A stretch of DNA of 50,498 nt from Deltaproteobacteria bacterium (GCA_021780495.1 JAJXYO010000043.1:1-50498); one strand, 5' to 3'. Positions 24,849 to 34,131 are shown, counted from the stretch's first letter. Made by a program: numbers and translations. Notes: a model not told the origin generated them from the letters alone.

Positions 24849-26528
24849 CTAGAATTGCTCGAACTCTTCGTCGATGTGATCGGCGCCGCTCTTTGTTCCC
24901 AGCTGGAGATGGACTCCGCCGCCCTTGCTCTCTTTAGCCCCTCCTTCCTTGCGACCGATGTGGGCCACTTGGGCCTTGTGCTGCGGAACACGCACGGTGC
25001 GGGCAGCCTGACGGGAACCGCTGCTGTCTATCCGGAAGAAGGAGATCGTGTCTTTCAACAGATCGGCCTGGCTGGCAAGCTCTTCCGAAGTGGAGGCCAT
25101 CTCTTCCGAGGCCGAGGCATTCTGCTGGATGACGCTGTCCAACTGCTGGATGGCCTTGCTGATCTGCTCGGCGCCGCTGTCCTGCTCCCGGCTGGAGGCA
25201 GAGATCTCCTGCACCAGCTCGGAGGTCCGCTGGATGTCCGGCACCATCTTGGCCAGCATCTCGCCGGCGGTCTCGGCCACCTGAACACTCCGAGACGAAA
25301 GGGTGCTGATCTCACCGGCTGCGGTCTGGCTCCGTTCGGCCAGCTTGCGTACCTCACTGGCGACGACGGCAAAACCCTTGCCGTGCTCTCCGGCCCGGGC
25401 AGCCTCGATAGCGGCGTTCAGGGCCAGCAGGTTGGTCTGGCGGGCGATCTCTTCGATGATCGAGATCTTGGTGGCGATCTCTTTCATGGCTGCTACGGTT
25501 TCAGTGACGGATTTGCCCCCTTCTTTGGCGTCAGTGGCGCTCTTGACGGCGATCTTCTCGGTCTGGGTCGAGTTGTCCGAGTTCTGCTTGATGCTGGAGG
25601 ACATCTCTTCCATGCTGGACGAAATCTCCTCAGCGCTGGCGGCCTGTTCGGTCGCCCCCTGGGACATCTGCTGGGCCGTGGCCGAGAGTTCCTGACTGCC
25701 GGAAGCGACGTTGTCGGTAGCGCTCATGACGTCACCGACCACTTTTTTAAGTTTTTCCACCATATGACTGAGGGCGGCCATCATCTGTCCGGTCTCGTCC
25801 TTGCTCCGGGACTCGATCGTTACTGTCAAGTCACCGCCGGCCAAACTGTTGGCCACTGTAACGGCTTCTCTGAGCGGATTACTGATTTTTCCGGAGATAA
25901 ACAACGCCAAACCGATACCTAGCCCAAATGCAACGGCGATGAACGTGATCATAACCTTGTTGATTTGTGCCACAATCGCAGCACTTTCTTCATGCGCCTT
26001 TTTGGCCTGTTCCTGGTTTGCGGTGACAAGATCCGTCAACAGGTCGTCCGACACCTTAAACAGCTTGTGGGTCTCAGTGTTGAAGATCCGCATGGCCTCA
26101 TCATCTTTCCCTTCGTAGGAGAGCGGAAGGATCTTGTGCACTGAGGCCATATAGGGTGGCCAAGAGGCATCGAACCTGGCCAGGAGTTCCTTTTCCTTGT
26201 CAGTCAGCTTGGTCTTACGGTATTTGTTCAACAACTCATTCATCTTGGCTTCATACGTGTCCATCTCCGCCTTGATCTTGTCCATTTCCTGCTTCTGTTT
26301 TTCGATCACATAGGCATAGAGCGCCCGGTTGTGGTAGATGGCCTGCATATTGGCATTGGCAATGTCGGTAATCGGCACCAGATTGTCGCTGTAAACCTCA
26401 CCCAACATAGTGTGAAGCTTGCTGATATTGCTCATCCCCAGCACGCCCAAGGCAGCGGCAATGAGTGTTACCAACAAGAATCCGGACAACAATTTTGTAC
26501 TGATTTTCAAGTTATAGTACCATTGCAT
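24849..26528 (-). CDS. Methyl-accepting chemotaxis protein (copy 2)
   Basis: This 559-aa receptor has membrane helices at about 11-31 and 190-210, a 4HB-type periplasmic sensor (with [28 protein letters not shown] text), HAMP and a canonical signalling tip ([21 protein letters not shown]). From about residue 255 it is nearly identical to the MCP at 13733-15409, while the sensor is unrelated in detail. It ends in EFEQF, which fits the CheR-tether pentapeptide. CheW follows directly. The preserved signalling half and diverged sensor suggest recombination or gene conversion. Confidence 0.95.
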   Translation of the reverse strand: MQWYYNLKISTKLLSGFLLVTLIAAALGVLGMSNISKLHTMLGEVYSDNLVPITDIANANMQAIYHNRALYAYVIEKQKQEMDKIKAEMDTYEAKMNELLNKYRKTKLTDKEKELLARFDASWPPYMASVHKILPLSYEGKDDEAMRIFNTETHKLFKVSDDLLTDLVTANQEQAKKAHEESAAIVAQINKVMITFIAVAFGLGIGLALFISGKISNPLREAVTVANSLAGGDLTVTIESRSKDETGQMMAALSHMVEKLKKVVGDVMSATDNVASGSQELSATAQQMSQGATEQAASAEEISSSMEEMSSSIKQNSDNSTQTEKIAVKSATDAKEGGKSVTETVAAMKEIATKISIIEEIARQTNLLALNAAIEAARAGEHGKGFAVVASEVRKLAERSQTAAGEISTLSSRSVQVAETAGEMLAKMVPDIQRTSELVQEISASSREQDSGAEQISKAIQQLDSVIQQNASASEEMASTSEELASQADLLKDTISFFRIDSSGSRQAARTVRVPQHKAQVAHIGRKEGGAKESKGGGVHLQLGTKSGADHIDEEFEQF

Positions 26529-26573
26529 GGCATTTCTCCTTTTCCTTGGTTGCTTGCAACGAATGGATACGTC

Positions 26574-26753
26574 TCACGAACAGATTTCACGCCAACTGCA
26601 CTCACTCTGTCCGCAGGTGGCGGACCTTCCGGTTTCAAAACATTGCTCGTTCCATTCGGCCCTCTGGATGGCCCGCACCAGATCAGCCTTCTTCATCTTG
26701 CTCACCTTAATGCTGTGCAGTTGTGCCAATGATTTGATCTCTTCCAGTTTCAT
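26574..26753 (-). CDS. Small SAP/Rho-N-like protein with four C-terminal cysteines
   Basis: This 59-aa protein has a SAP/Rho N-terminal helical motif (EIKSLAQLHSIKVSKMKKADLVRAIQRAE), which usually binds nucleic acid. A tail with four cysteines, in CFETG, ATCGQSEC and REIC, could hold a metal. The ATG at 26753 follows GGGAGG at 9 nt; an upstream in-frame ATG overlaps that ribosome site. It lies just upstream of the second MCP. The family of short 'SAP plus Cys' proteins occurs in Deltaproteobacteria; its function is unknown. Confidence 0.7.
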   Translation of the reverse strand: MKLEEIKSLAQLHSIKVSKMKKADLVRAIQRAEWNEQCFETGRSATCGQSECSWREICS

Positions 26754-26785
26754 GATCTCCATCCTCCCTTGGTAAGTTGGAAGTG

Positions 26786-26811
26786 ATTTTCTGCGCTGTC
26801 CGGCAGAAAAT
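26786..26811. repeat. 9-bp inverted repeat in the gap below the amylase-family gene
   Basis: ATTTTCTGC (26786-26794) and GCAGAAAAT (26803-26811) flank an 8-nt loop. It lies between the GH13 stop codon (26909) and the SAP-protein start, so it could be a terminator or a leader hairpin. The T-rich arm is part of the stem and no extra U-tract follows. Confidence 0.4.
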
Positions 26812-26908
26812 AACTTCGTTAACGCCTGAATCCTGCATAGCGCAGGTGATGTGTTGTGCGATATTTTTTGTCCATGCCCTGATCATATGTATTGTATCCC
26901 GAAGAACA

Positions 26909-29900
26909 TCAGACGTCGTGCTCACGTGGTAGTCGCACCAGCGACACCCGCTCCGGCTTATCGAGCAACATACGCCGATACAGACCTGTTCGGTACCCGG
27001 CATGGGCCGCCAGTTCGCAGCAGCGTCTCAATTCATCTTCTGCCCTGACCAGTGCTGCCGATATAACTTTTGCAGACAACGAACGCATGTCCGCATCAAC
27101 AACTCCGGTGAGGGCCAGCCATTCTCCCAGTTCTTCAAAGCGCTCCTTGTTAAACCACTCCACCCCCCTGCTTTCGTGGACCGCCAGAAACGACCGGCAG
27201 GCTGAAACAGAAAAGAGCTGCGCTGACGGTGTAGATAGCGAGGGCTGCGTCAGCAGGGCGGCAAGCAGACCAAGCCTGTGCCGGGCGCCATCTGCGTCCA
27301 GCATCCGGCGCAGGGTGCAATCAAGACCGAACTGTTCCAGGATACCGGCTTGCATGCCGGACAGCAGCACCCAGGCCATAAACAGCCTGCTGTTGTCTGC
27401 GGAACCGGAAAAAGCGGTTACCAGTTCTCGAAAGGCCCTGGCGACCTTGGAACCCGGCGTTGCATGCAACAGCGCCGCAAGCCGTGTGAGCCGCGTTTCA
27501 ATTGTTCTGAGCTGCACATCCAGCGAAGACACGCTCTCTCGATCGTCCGTCAGCCTGTGCATCTCGATGAGGAAATCTCGTGCGGCCACAACCGCTGAGG
27601 AACAATCTCTCATGGACTGCAGTTCACCCGGCAGCAGATCGATCCAGGCCTTAAAAGCCTTATTCAAGACTCCATAGCGCAGCTGTTTCAGCTCATCCTC
27701 CAGGCTTTCCACCCCCCGGCCGTCGAGCCTCTGACAGAGCCGGCTCCAATTGCCCTCGCCATCGTCACGGATCTCACGAAACGCCAAAAACACATAGAAC
27801 TGGTACGCCGTCAGTTCCACATAGAGACCCTGTTCGCACAGCTCGCGGGCGTTGCGCAGATACGTCAGACCGGTGACATGGTCGCTAAATGCGCAAAAAG
27901 CGCCCTCTTCGCCGCTGAGCCCCAGGGCTCTGCCCAGGGTTGTCCGGTGGAGTTCCGGCTCTCCATTGCCATTCTTTACGGCAAACCCGGCTGTCTCCCT
28001 GATCCATCCGGCGGCAGTCGAAAAGCTGTTGTGGTAGAGGACCAGCGACCGTTGATCTCCGGCCCGGTTGGAATAGGCAAAGACGTTCTCGTTGATACTG
28101 TCACAGGCATGGAAGTCGTAGAGCATGAAGTTTTCGGAGCCGGAAAACAGCCAGCGGCGCCGCAGGAGCGGGAAGATCCACAACTCGTGACCAGACACCA
28201 GTCCTTCGTCAACCTGTTCATCCCAATAGGCCCGCTTGTACTCCATGCCGTACTTTTCGTGGAAGCCCTCGATCTGACCGTGACCGAACATCGGCAACCC
28301 CGGCATGGTGGCCAGCAACACACAGGCGCCGAAATATTTACCCTGGGTGCCGAACTGCTCGACGGCGGTTTTCTCGTCCGGATTGTTCATGAAGTTGACA
28401 AAGCGCTTGAGCACCTCGGGATTGAACTCCAGCACGTTCTTGATCGTCTGGCGGTATTTGCGGTTCTCTTCCATCTTGAGCATGTTCATGAAGGCGCTGT
28501 TATAGACCCGGTGCATCCCCAGCGTCCGGACAAAATAGCCTTCCATCATCCAGAAGGCCTCGGCCAGCAGCAACGTGCCGGGGGCCTCCAGCGCCACGCG
28601 GTCCACCACTTCGCGCCAGAATTCAACCGGGAAGACGGTATCAAATTCCTCCTTGCTCATGCCGTGCTCGGCGCGCGACGGTATGCCGCCTCCGTGGCCG
28701 CGCGGGGGGAACCAGAGCCGCTCGTAATGTTTCTTGGCCAGGGTCATGGCAGCGTCGAAACGGATGATCGGGAAGTTGCGGGCTACATGGAGGATGGTCT
28801 GAATGACCGCTTCGCGCACCTCGGGGATCAGGTAGTTGAGCTGGGCGGTATCGTTCCAGGGGATGCTGGTGCCGTCGTTGCCGTGGTAGATGTAGCGTGT
28901 ACGCCCGCTCTGGCGATCATAATGCTTGAAGACCACGGCAGCGTCATGTTTGCTCCAGTAGCCGTCTTCGATCTGGAGACAGACATTGCCGTCGTGGGAC
29001 AGATCCTCGCCATTGAACTGATAGGTCGGAAAGGGTGGGTAGTCGGTCTGGACAAACCAGTCCGGGTGCTGGACAACCCAGCGCGAATAGATGCCGGTAT
29101 GGTTGGGGACCATGTCGCTGGCCAGGCGGATACCGCGTCTGGCAGCCCGCTCCCGTAGGTTGGCCAAGGCATCCCAGCCGCCCAGATCTGCGGCGACCTC
29201 ATAATCGTACAGGGAATAGGCCGAAGCGATCGCCTCCGGGTTGCCGCAGATCTGCTTGATGCGCTGCGAGGCCGGTGAGCGCTCCCACAGGCCGATCAGC
29301 CAGAGTCCGGTGAAGCCCCGTGCCGCCAGACGATCAAGCTCGGCATCTGGTATTTGATCGAGGCGGGAGATGGTAAATCCATGTGAGCGGCTGAGCTGAT
29401 CGAGCCAGACATAAACCATCTTGGCCATCATCACGACATTGGACATCCAGTCGGCATCCTGGGAAAAACGCTCGTATTCGGGATAGTCAAATCCGCCAAA
29501 GATGGAATCTCCGCGGCCAGGCCCCGCCCTTTGTCCGGCACGTCTGAATTCAAGCACCGGCGGTGGCCCCGGGTCGCCGCCCCAGCCCCGCTCGCGCTCT
29601 TCCTCAAGCAGAATATCGAGAGCGGTTGCCAGCTCCGCCAGCAGTTCAGGGGGCAAAACGGCGCTCCATGTGTCGCGCACAAAGCGGATCTGATCTGCCA
29701 GCGAGTCGGGCGAAGCCTGAAGCGGCGCCCACAGCGCTTCACCCAGCGAGCAACCCAGCGGCTTCACAAACGGGCTCCCGGCCAGTGCGGCGTGGGTAGT
29801 AACGCTAATCAGCTTATAGGATGATGACCGCATCAGCTCCTGATCGTCAAAGATAGCGCGGAAGCTCCCTGTGGCCGGATTCTCGGCGGCAAGATGCAGC

Positions 29901-30358
29901 AGCAGCATCTCCCGCAGCGCCGCGCGCCGCCGGGTGTCCCGTTCCTGCAACCATACGGCGGCAGATCTGTCGCCGGAAAGCAGTTCGGCAGGCGGAAACA
30001 GATCAACAAATCGTTCCACTGACTGCGTGACGACACTGCCTGCCGGATCATACCCACCACGTCGCAGCGCCTGCTCAAGTACGTCAGGCTCCGCATCCTC
30101 GGCAAGCACATCGATCATGTATCGATACACCCTCTGCAGGATGGCAAACAGATTCAGGTGTGAGGCGTAAACCGTTGGAGCAGTGGCCGGACGCGCCCTG
30201 TTGAGAGATAATGCCAGTTGGCGATAAAAGACCACCGGGGGTAAGCGCCGCTCATCGACAAGCCGCGATGTTTTTATCAATCCCAGAGTGTGCCATTGCC
30301 GGGCGGAAATCTGAATAACATGCCGGAAGTAACCGGAAGAATCGTCCTGAACTGTCAT
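26909..30358 (-). CDS. Very large GH13 alpha-amylase-family protein
   Basis: This 1149-aa protein has a helical N-domain (about 1-290), a GH13 (beta/alpha)8 catalytic domain (about 300-760), and a helical C-domain without a carbohydrate-binding signature. The GH13 motifs are region I DMVPNHTG (about 415), region II IIRFDAAMT with nucleophile Asp near 535, region III LLLAEAFW with acid/base Glu near 600, and region IV FMNNPDEKTA with Asp near 661. The region IV histidine is replaced by proline, as in some glucan-transferring GH13 enzymes. No signal peptide is seen, so it acts in the cytoplasm, probably on glycogen-like glucans or trehalose. It follows the transglycosylase-like gene by 35 nt. 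Confidence 0.85.
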   Translation of the reverse strand: MTVQDDSSGYFRHVIQISARQWHTLGLIKTSRLVDERRLPPVVFYRQLALSLNRARPATAPTVYASHLNLFAILQRVYRYMIDVLAEDAEPDVLEQALRRGGYDPAGSVVTQSVERFVDLFPPAELLSGDRSAAVWLQERDTRRRAALREMLLLHLAAENPATGSFRAIFDDQELMRSSSYKLISVTTHAALAGSPFVKPLGCSLGEALWAPLQASPDSLADQIRFVRDTWSAVLPPELLAELATALDILLEEERERGWGGDPGPPPVLEFRRAGQRAGPGRGDSIFGGFDYPEYERFSQDADWMSNVVMMAKMVYVWLDQLSRSHGFTISRLDQIPDAELDRLAARGFTGLWLIGLWERSPASQRIKQICGNPEAIASAYSLYDYEVAADLGGWDALANLRERAARRGIRLASDMVPNHTGIYSRWVVQHPDWFVQTDYPPFPTYQFNGEDLSHDGNVCLQIEDGYWSKHDAAVVFKHYDRQSGRTRYIYHGNDGTSIPWNDTAQLNYLIPEVREAVIQTILHVARNFPIIRFDAAMTLAKKHYERLWFPPRGHGGGIPSRAEHGMSKEEFDTVFPVEFWREVVDRVALEAPGTLLLAEAFWMMEGYFVRTLGMHRVYNSAFMNMLKMEENRKYRQTIKNVLEFNPEVLKRFVNFMNNPDEKTAVEQFGTQGKYFGACVLLATMPGLPMFGHGQIEGFHEKYGMEYKRAYWDEQVDEGLVSGHELWIFPLLRRRWLFSGSENFMLYDFHACDSINENVFAYSNRAGDQRSLVLYHNSFSTAAGWIRETAGFAVKNGNGEPELHRTTLGRALGLSGEEGAFCAFSDHVTGLTYLRNARELCEQGLYVELTAYQFYVFLAFREIRDDGEGNWSRLCQRLDGRGVESLEDELKQLRYGVLNKAFKAWIDLLPGELQSMRDCSSAVVAARDFLIEMHRLTDDRESVSSLDVQLRTIETRLTRLAALLHATPGSKVARAFRELVTAFSGSADNSRLFMAWVLLSGMQAGILEQFGLDCTLRRMLDADGARHRLGLLAALLTQPSLSTPSAQLFSVSACRSFLAVHESRGVEWFNKERFEELGEWLALTGVVDADMRSLSAKVISAALVRAEDELRRCCELAAHAGYRTGLYRRMLLDKPERVSLVRLPREHDV

Positions 30359-30366
30359 GCCTGCAT
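30355..30366 (-). other. Three-codon minicistron coupled to the GH13 start
   Basis: A strong GAGGAG ribosome site precedes ATG CAG GCA TGA (30366-30355). The TGA overlaps the GH13 ATG at 30358 as ATGA. Ribosomes loaded at the strong site would terminate on the GH13 start codon. AGGATG also provides a moderate direct site for GH13, so the mini-frame may be accidental. Confidence 0.3.
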
Positions 30367-30393
30367 CCTGTCGTTCTCCTCATATGTCAGAAA

Positions 30394-30978
30394 TCAGATT
30401 TGGCCTGATAATGTGCCTTTCGGCGGGAGAAAATTGACTGCAAACTGCAACTGTCCCGTTCGTTTCAATATCCTTTCCGCATACCGGTAGCTCCTGACGG
30501 GGGGTGTCGATCCACCGTTGTAGCGCGCCAGCGCCTCTTTCCTGTTCCCTTTGACACTGATCAGGAGGCTGCGGATGATTCTTTCGGCCTGACCGGCCTG
30601 GCCACGGATATCTTCGGGTACGGCCCCCCAATGTGAGGCGATTACCTGCCAGGCCCCTTCTTCGCCTGATGAACCCTTTGCAACCGGATCGCCAAGGCTT
30701 TCTTCTATTGCAACGTTGATCAGCAGGTTAGCCATCGGGCTGTGCCTGACCGCTGCGACGAGAGCGACCGGGTCGGCTACTCCGTGCTCGGCAGCAAACC
30801 TGATCTGCAGTTCATGGACGACATCAAATCGGGCGATGTGTTCGCCTGACCGGTTTTTTGCTGCGCCACCAATACCTCCCGCCTTTATTGCAACGAGCCC
30901 GCCTGCGGTGGCAGTCACGAGAAGTGAGAACATCCCAAGAGTCGGTGTTATGAACGATTGCAGGTATCTTTTACGCAT
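30394..30978 (-). CDS. Lysozyme-like / lytic transglycosylase protein
   Basis: This 194-aa exported protein has an N-terminal hydrophobic segment (about 10-32: FITPTLGMFSLLVTATAGGLVAI-like) and an SLT-type domain. VAIEESLGDPVAKGSSGEEGAWQV carries the catalytic Glu and the ES-x-GDP-type motif, and ARYNGGSTP with RYAERILKR matches the later SLT motifs. Such enzymes cleave peptidoglycan. The ATG at 30978 follows GGAGAT; an upstream ATG is possible. It precedes the GH13 gene by 35 nt on the same strand, though no functional link is evident. Confidence 0.75.
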   Translation of the reverse strand: MRKRYLQSFITPTLGMFSLLVTATAGGLVAIKAGGIGGAAKNRSGEHIARFDVVHELQIRFAAEHGVADPVALVAAVRHSPMANLLINVAIEESLGDPVAKGSSGEEGAWQVIASHWGAVPEDIRGQAGQAERIIRSLLISVKGNRKEALARYNGGSTPPVRSYRYAERILKRTGQLQFAVNFLPPKGTLSGQI

Positions 30979-31149
30979 ATACGGGATCTCCATGTGCTTT
31001 ACCGGGGCAAAGTCCGAGCTGTCGGCAGGTCACAAGCCGGTTTGATTATGGGAATCGAAGGCAACTCCGATTAACCGCGCAACAACAGCTGTCAGAATTA
31101 TGTTCGGGGTTTCCTTAAGGATTAATCTCACACCGCCGGATTACAACCG

Positions 31150-32424
31150 TTACCTCACTCTCGGATTCCGCTCACAACCCGCCATCGGCAGGGACACTCT
31201 CAGGCGGGTTCCCCGGTCCGTGTCTGGAGCAATCTCGATAGTTCCGCCATGGGCAGTGACAAAACACTCGGCAATTGTCAGGCCGAGCCCGAAATGCTGG
31301 CCGTCGATTTTTGTGGAAAAGAACGGCTCAAACACAAGAGGCCTGATTTCCTCACCGATTCCCGGCCCGGAATCGCATATTTCGCAGTAGTGCCCCGTGT
31401 TGTAACAACCGGTTTTAATCGTGATCTCCCCATGACTGCCGACCGCATCGACGGCATTTTGCAGCAGATTTTCAAATACCAGGTTCAACATGCCCAGCGT
31501 CCCCATGACCGGCAAGGGAGTCGAAGCGAGTTCGTGCAACAGCAGAACGCCCTCAGGCATCTCAGGCCTGATGACATTAATCAGACTTCTGATGATGCTG
31601 TTCAACTCCTCTTCCCGCACCTCTCTGCTGACGCTGATGCCCTGTTCGAGGTTTTTGAAACATCGTACGATACCTGCTATCCGGTCAACGCCCTGCTGGG
31701 TCTCGTCAATCAGGGGGTGTAAATCCCTCCTGGTATTTTCCAGCTTTCTGCCGTCGATCGCCGTATCCTGTTCTGATTGGAGTGCCCCCCTGACACAATC
31801 TGCGCCATCCCTTCTGTTCTCCTTCAGACAGGCATCAACGCTACCCAGGAGAAACTCGGCATACCGCCCCAGCATATTCAGATTGCTACGGATAAAACCG
31901 AGCGGGTTGTTGATCTCGTGTGCCACCCCCGCTGCCAGCCGGCTGATTGCTTGGAGTTTCTTTTCTTCAATCAGTCTGGTTTGAAACTCATCAGCCCGGT
32001 GGCATGCATCCGACAAGGTTCGCTTTAAGGCAACCGTTCGCTCTGCTGCGGCAACCCGAGCCAGCAACTCTTTTTCATTAAACGGTTTGACGATATAATC
32101 ATCAGCTCCGCGAGTAAATGCATCCACAATCAGTTCCATCTCGGAATGGGTAGTACATATGATGATGGAAAACAGATGCTGCTGTCCGGCCAACCTGTCC
32201 AGCACTTGCAGGCCGCTCATTCCCGGCATTTCCACATCCAGCAGGATCACATCCGGTTCATGCAGTGCAACCAGTTCAAGTCCCGCGACACCGTCAGGGG
32301 CCGCCTCGGCATCGTAGCCGGCTTCCTTCAGCAGGCTGACGACAAACGCCCGTATTGAGCGGCTGTCATCAATAACGACCACCCGGGCCTCCGGCAGGGA
32401 ATATTGGACTCCCAAAGATGTCAT
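31150..32424 (-). CDS. Receiver - histidine kinase fusion (second copy type)
   Basis: This 424-aa cytoplasmic protein has a receiver (D19/D20, acceptor D63 in VILLDVEMPGMSG, Lys in YIVKPFNEKELL), a coiled coil, a HisKA-like helix pair with the phosphohistidine in LAAGVAHEINNPLGFI, and a HATPase domain (NLVFENLLQNAVDAVGSHGE, CDSGPGIGEEIRPLVFEPFF, FGLGLTIAECFVTAHGG). The H-box 'HEINNPL' is of the NtrB-like subgroup and unlike the 'HEMRTP' kinase at 20761-21984. It lies 10 nt after a STAS gene and is not far from cheV, which suggests a small signalling unit. Confidence 0.93.
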   Translation of the reverse strand: MTSLGVQYSLPEARVVVIDDSRSIRAFVVSLLKEAGYDAEAAPDGVAGLELVALHEPDVILLDVEMPGMSGLQVLDRLAGQQHLFSIIICTTHSEMELIVDAFTRGADDYIVKPFNEKELLARVAAAERTVALKRTLSDACHRADEFQTRLIEEKKLQAISRLAAGVAHEINNPLGFIRSNLNMLGRYAEFLLGSVDACLKENRRDGADCVRGALQSEQDTAIDGRKLENTRRDLHPLIDETQQGVDRIAGIVRCFKNLEQGISVSREVREEELNSIIRSLINVIRPEMPEGVLLLHELASTPLPVMGTLGMLNLVFENLLQNAVDAVGSHGEITIKTGCYNTGHYCEICDSGPGIGEEIRPLVFEPFFSTKIDGQHFGLGLTIAECFVTAHGGTIEIAPDTDRGTRLRVSLPMAGCERNPRVR

Positions 32425-32434
32425 CGGCTAACAC

Positions 32435-32752
32435 TCAAACGAAACCCCGCCCTTGCAACTCGTTTTCAATGACCCGTACTGCACGCTGCCGTTCACGGGC
32501 TTCACACATCCATTTAGGCATATTGACCAGTTCGGGGTGAAAGCCTCTCAACTGGATGCAGTGAATCCAGACATATAACAGCTGGAATCCGTTCAGGTCG
32601 ATCCGGTCGATGCCGCTGCAATCAATCACAACGGTGTCGCCGGGGTGGACGCCGTTGTTTTCAAAATTTGTCAAGCTGGCCACCTGCTGTACGATTCCCG
32701 TAAGGGTCCAATCTCCGATCAGATTAGTTTTTGAAATCGAAGTGTTAGACAT
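32435..32752 (-). CDS. STAS-domain protein
   Basis: This 105-aa protein has the STAS elements GDTVVIDCSGIDRIDLNGFQLLYVWIHC, with the putative loop residue region DRIDLNG lacking a clear serine phosphosite, and LRGFHPELVNMP. The ATG at 32752 has a strong AAGGAGGT 8 nt upstream. An ORF extension further upstream is open but lacks a start signal. It precedes the receiver-kinase by 10 nt, so the two are probably co-translated. Confidence 0.8.
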   Translation of the reverse strand: MSNTSISKTNLIGDWTLTGIVQQVASLTNFENNGVHPGDTVVIDCSGIDRIDLNGFQLLYVWIHCIQLRGFHPELVNMPKWMCEARERQRAVRVIENELQGRGFV

Positions 32753-33102
32753 CGGGTAGTACCTCCTTGTTGCAGAACCATATGATTTCCCTGAAGATCC
32801 CATTCGCAGTACGGCGCGCCGGTATGACCTCTGGATCAAATGACTTCCGCTCTCTTCCGGCAGCATGTTTTGGCTGTATCATGATCGAATCGGCTTTTAA
32901 CGAAAACAATACAGAGCAGTAAGCGTATCGCAGTATTTGAAACTGTCAATATTGCATATGTCGAATGTAGAAGGGCGAATGGGATGAAAAAGGAGGAGGT
33001 GTCTGAAGAGCTGGCATTCGCGCTTCGTTCAGATAAGGAGGAACATCCGTGCAGATGCGACACCGTACCCATTCATCCGAACCGGGTATCGGCGAGCCCG
33101 CC
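32753..33102. other. Intergenic gap, no convincing gene
   Basis: This 350-nt stretch lies between the STAS gene start and the cheV stop. On the minus strand TTGACA (about 32950-32955) and TACGCT, 16 nt apart, could be a promoter for STAS-kinase, but the leader would be about 180 nt. On the plus strand, AAGGAGG-type ribosome sites at about 32990 and 33037 lead into frames antisense to cheV; I do not call them as genes. Confidence 0.5.
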
Positions 33103-33999
33103 TTACCGCACCAGGCTGAATATTTCCTCAGCCAGAGAATCGGGGGCAAACTTGGCCACAAACCTGTCGGCACCGCACTGTTCGGCCTTGACCCGGTTGG
33201 AGGGGTTGCTCATGGAGCTGTGCAGGATGACCTTGAGATGTTGGTAATCTCCATGTTCACGAATGGATCGGGTAAAGGTAAATCCGTCCATGCCGGGCAT
33301 TTCGATATCCGAGATGACCAGATCGACCCGGCTATGTTCCTTTTCCAGAAAGTCCAGCGCCTGGGAGGCCGACATCAAAGCGGTATAGGTAAACCCCAAC
33401 CGGTCCAGAACCGATTGCAACATCAGGATGGCTGTGCGCGAGTCGTCCACTACAAGTACATGCAGCCCGCTCCCTTTTCCTTCCGCCTCTTTCATGACAA
33501 CACTTGAGAGATCTCGCTCGATACCGACGATCTGTGACAGTATCGACTCAATATCCAGCAGCATGATGGCCTCGCCGCCGTCAGCATACGCGATTGCCAC
33601 CAGGGAAATGGCCTTGACACCTTGCGGCTTGTGTATATCCTGCCAGCTGCGTGTCAGGAGCGTATCCGGGCTGTGGACAATAAAGGCGGTCAATCTTTGA
33701 TTGTATTCACAGATGACTATATAGGCCAACTCATCATGAAAATCCTTGGCGGGGAGCCCGACCGCTTCCGACAGATCGATGACAGCCAGGGCGTTGCCGC
33801 GAAAATTGAGCGCCCCTTTGACCGCCGGGTGAGAGTTGGGCATACGGTCGATGTGACGTGGGCATTCAATGATTTCAATAATTTTGAACACATTAATGCC
33901 ATACAACTGCTGGTCAGTCAGACGGAATGTCAACATCTCCATCTGATTGGACTGGGACAGTTTCGTGCGTTGAAGTGCTTCGTCCAGTGACGATGCCAT
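33103..33999 (-). CDS. cheV: CheV (CheW-receiver fusion)
   Basis: This 298-aa protein has a CheW domain (about 18-160: MLTFRLTDQQLYGINVFKIIEIIECP, VKGALNFRGNALAVIDL) followed by a receiver (about 175-298: VLVVDDSRTAILMLQSVL, LVISDIEMPGMDGFTF). CheV acts as a phosphorylatable adaptor between receptors and CheA. The lysine near the C-terminus is kept (RFVAKFAPDSL), but the usual KP proline is missing. A promoter with TTGACA lies about 110-135 nt upstream. It lies divergent from the comEB operon. Confidence 0.93.
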   Translation of the reverse strand: MASSLDEALQRTKLSQSNQMEMLTFRLTDQQLYGINVFKIIEIIECPRHIDRMPNSHPAVKGALNFRGNALAVIDLSEAVGLPAKDFHDELAYIVICEYNQRLTAFIVHSPDTLLTRSWQDIHKPQGVKAISLVAIAYADGGEAIMLLDIESILSQIVGIERDLSSVVMKEAEGKGSGLHVLVVDDSRTAILMLQSVLDRLGFTYTALMSASQALDFLEKEHSRVDLVISDIEMPGMDGFTFTRSIREHGDYQHLKVILHSSMSNPSNRVKAEQCGADRFVAKFAPDSLAEEIFSLVR

Positions 34000-34103
34000 G
34001 AAAGACCTCCGCTCGATCCAGATGATCTAAGGTAGTCGATTGCTGTCGACATACGATTTAATGCGGTCTGCAAACTGACAGCGCATAGATCGGCTTACGT
34101 CTC

Positions 34104-34131
34104 TTCATACCTCACATTTTTTGAATGTCAA
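34104..34131 (-). promoter_or_regulatory. Candidate promoter for cheV
   Basis: On the minus strand TTGACA (34126-34131) and TATGAA (34104-34109) are 16 nt apart, about 105 nt above the cheV ATG. A GCCGATCT, somewhat like a sigma-28 -10 box, occurs a little further downstream but lacks a matching -35. Confidence 0.45.

Noticed and set aside
24369..25922. 517-aa open frame on the plus strand
   Set aside because: Antisense to CheW/MCP; its low-complexity 'LDLLHQLGG' text is a shadow of the MCP coiled coil.
27878..29158. 426-aa open frame on the plus strand
   Set aside because: Antisense to the GH13 catalytic domain; no homology-like features.
32984..33247. 87-aa plus-strand frame with a possible ribosome site
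   Set aside because: Two thirds overlap cheV in antisense and the protein looks like random GC-rich translation. It remains possible but unsupported.
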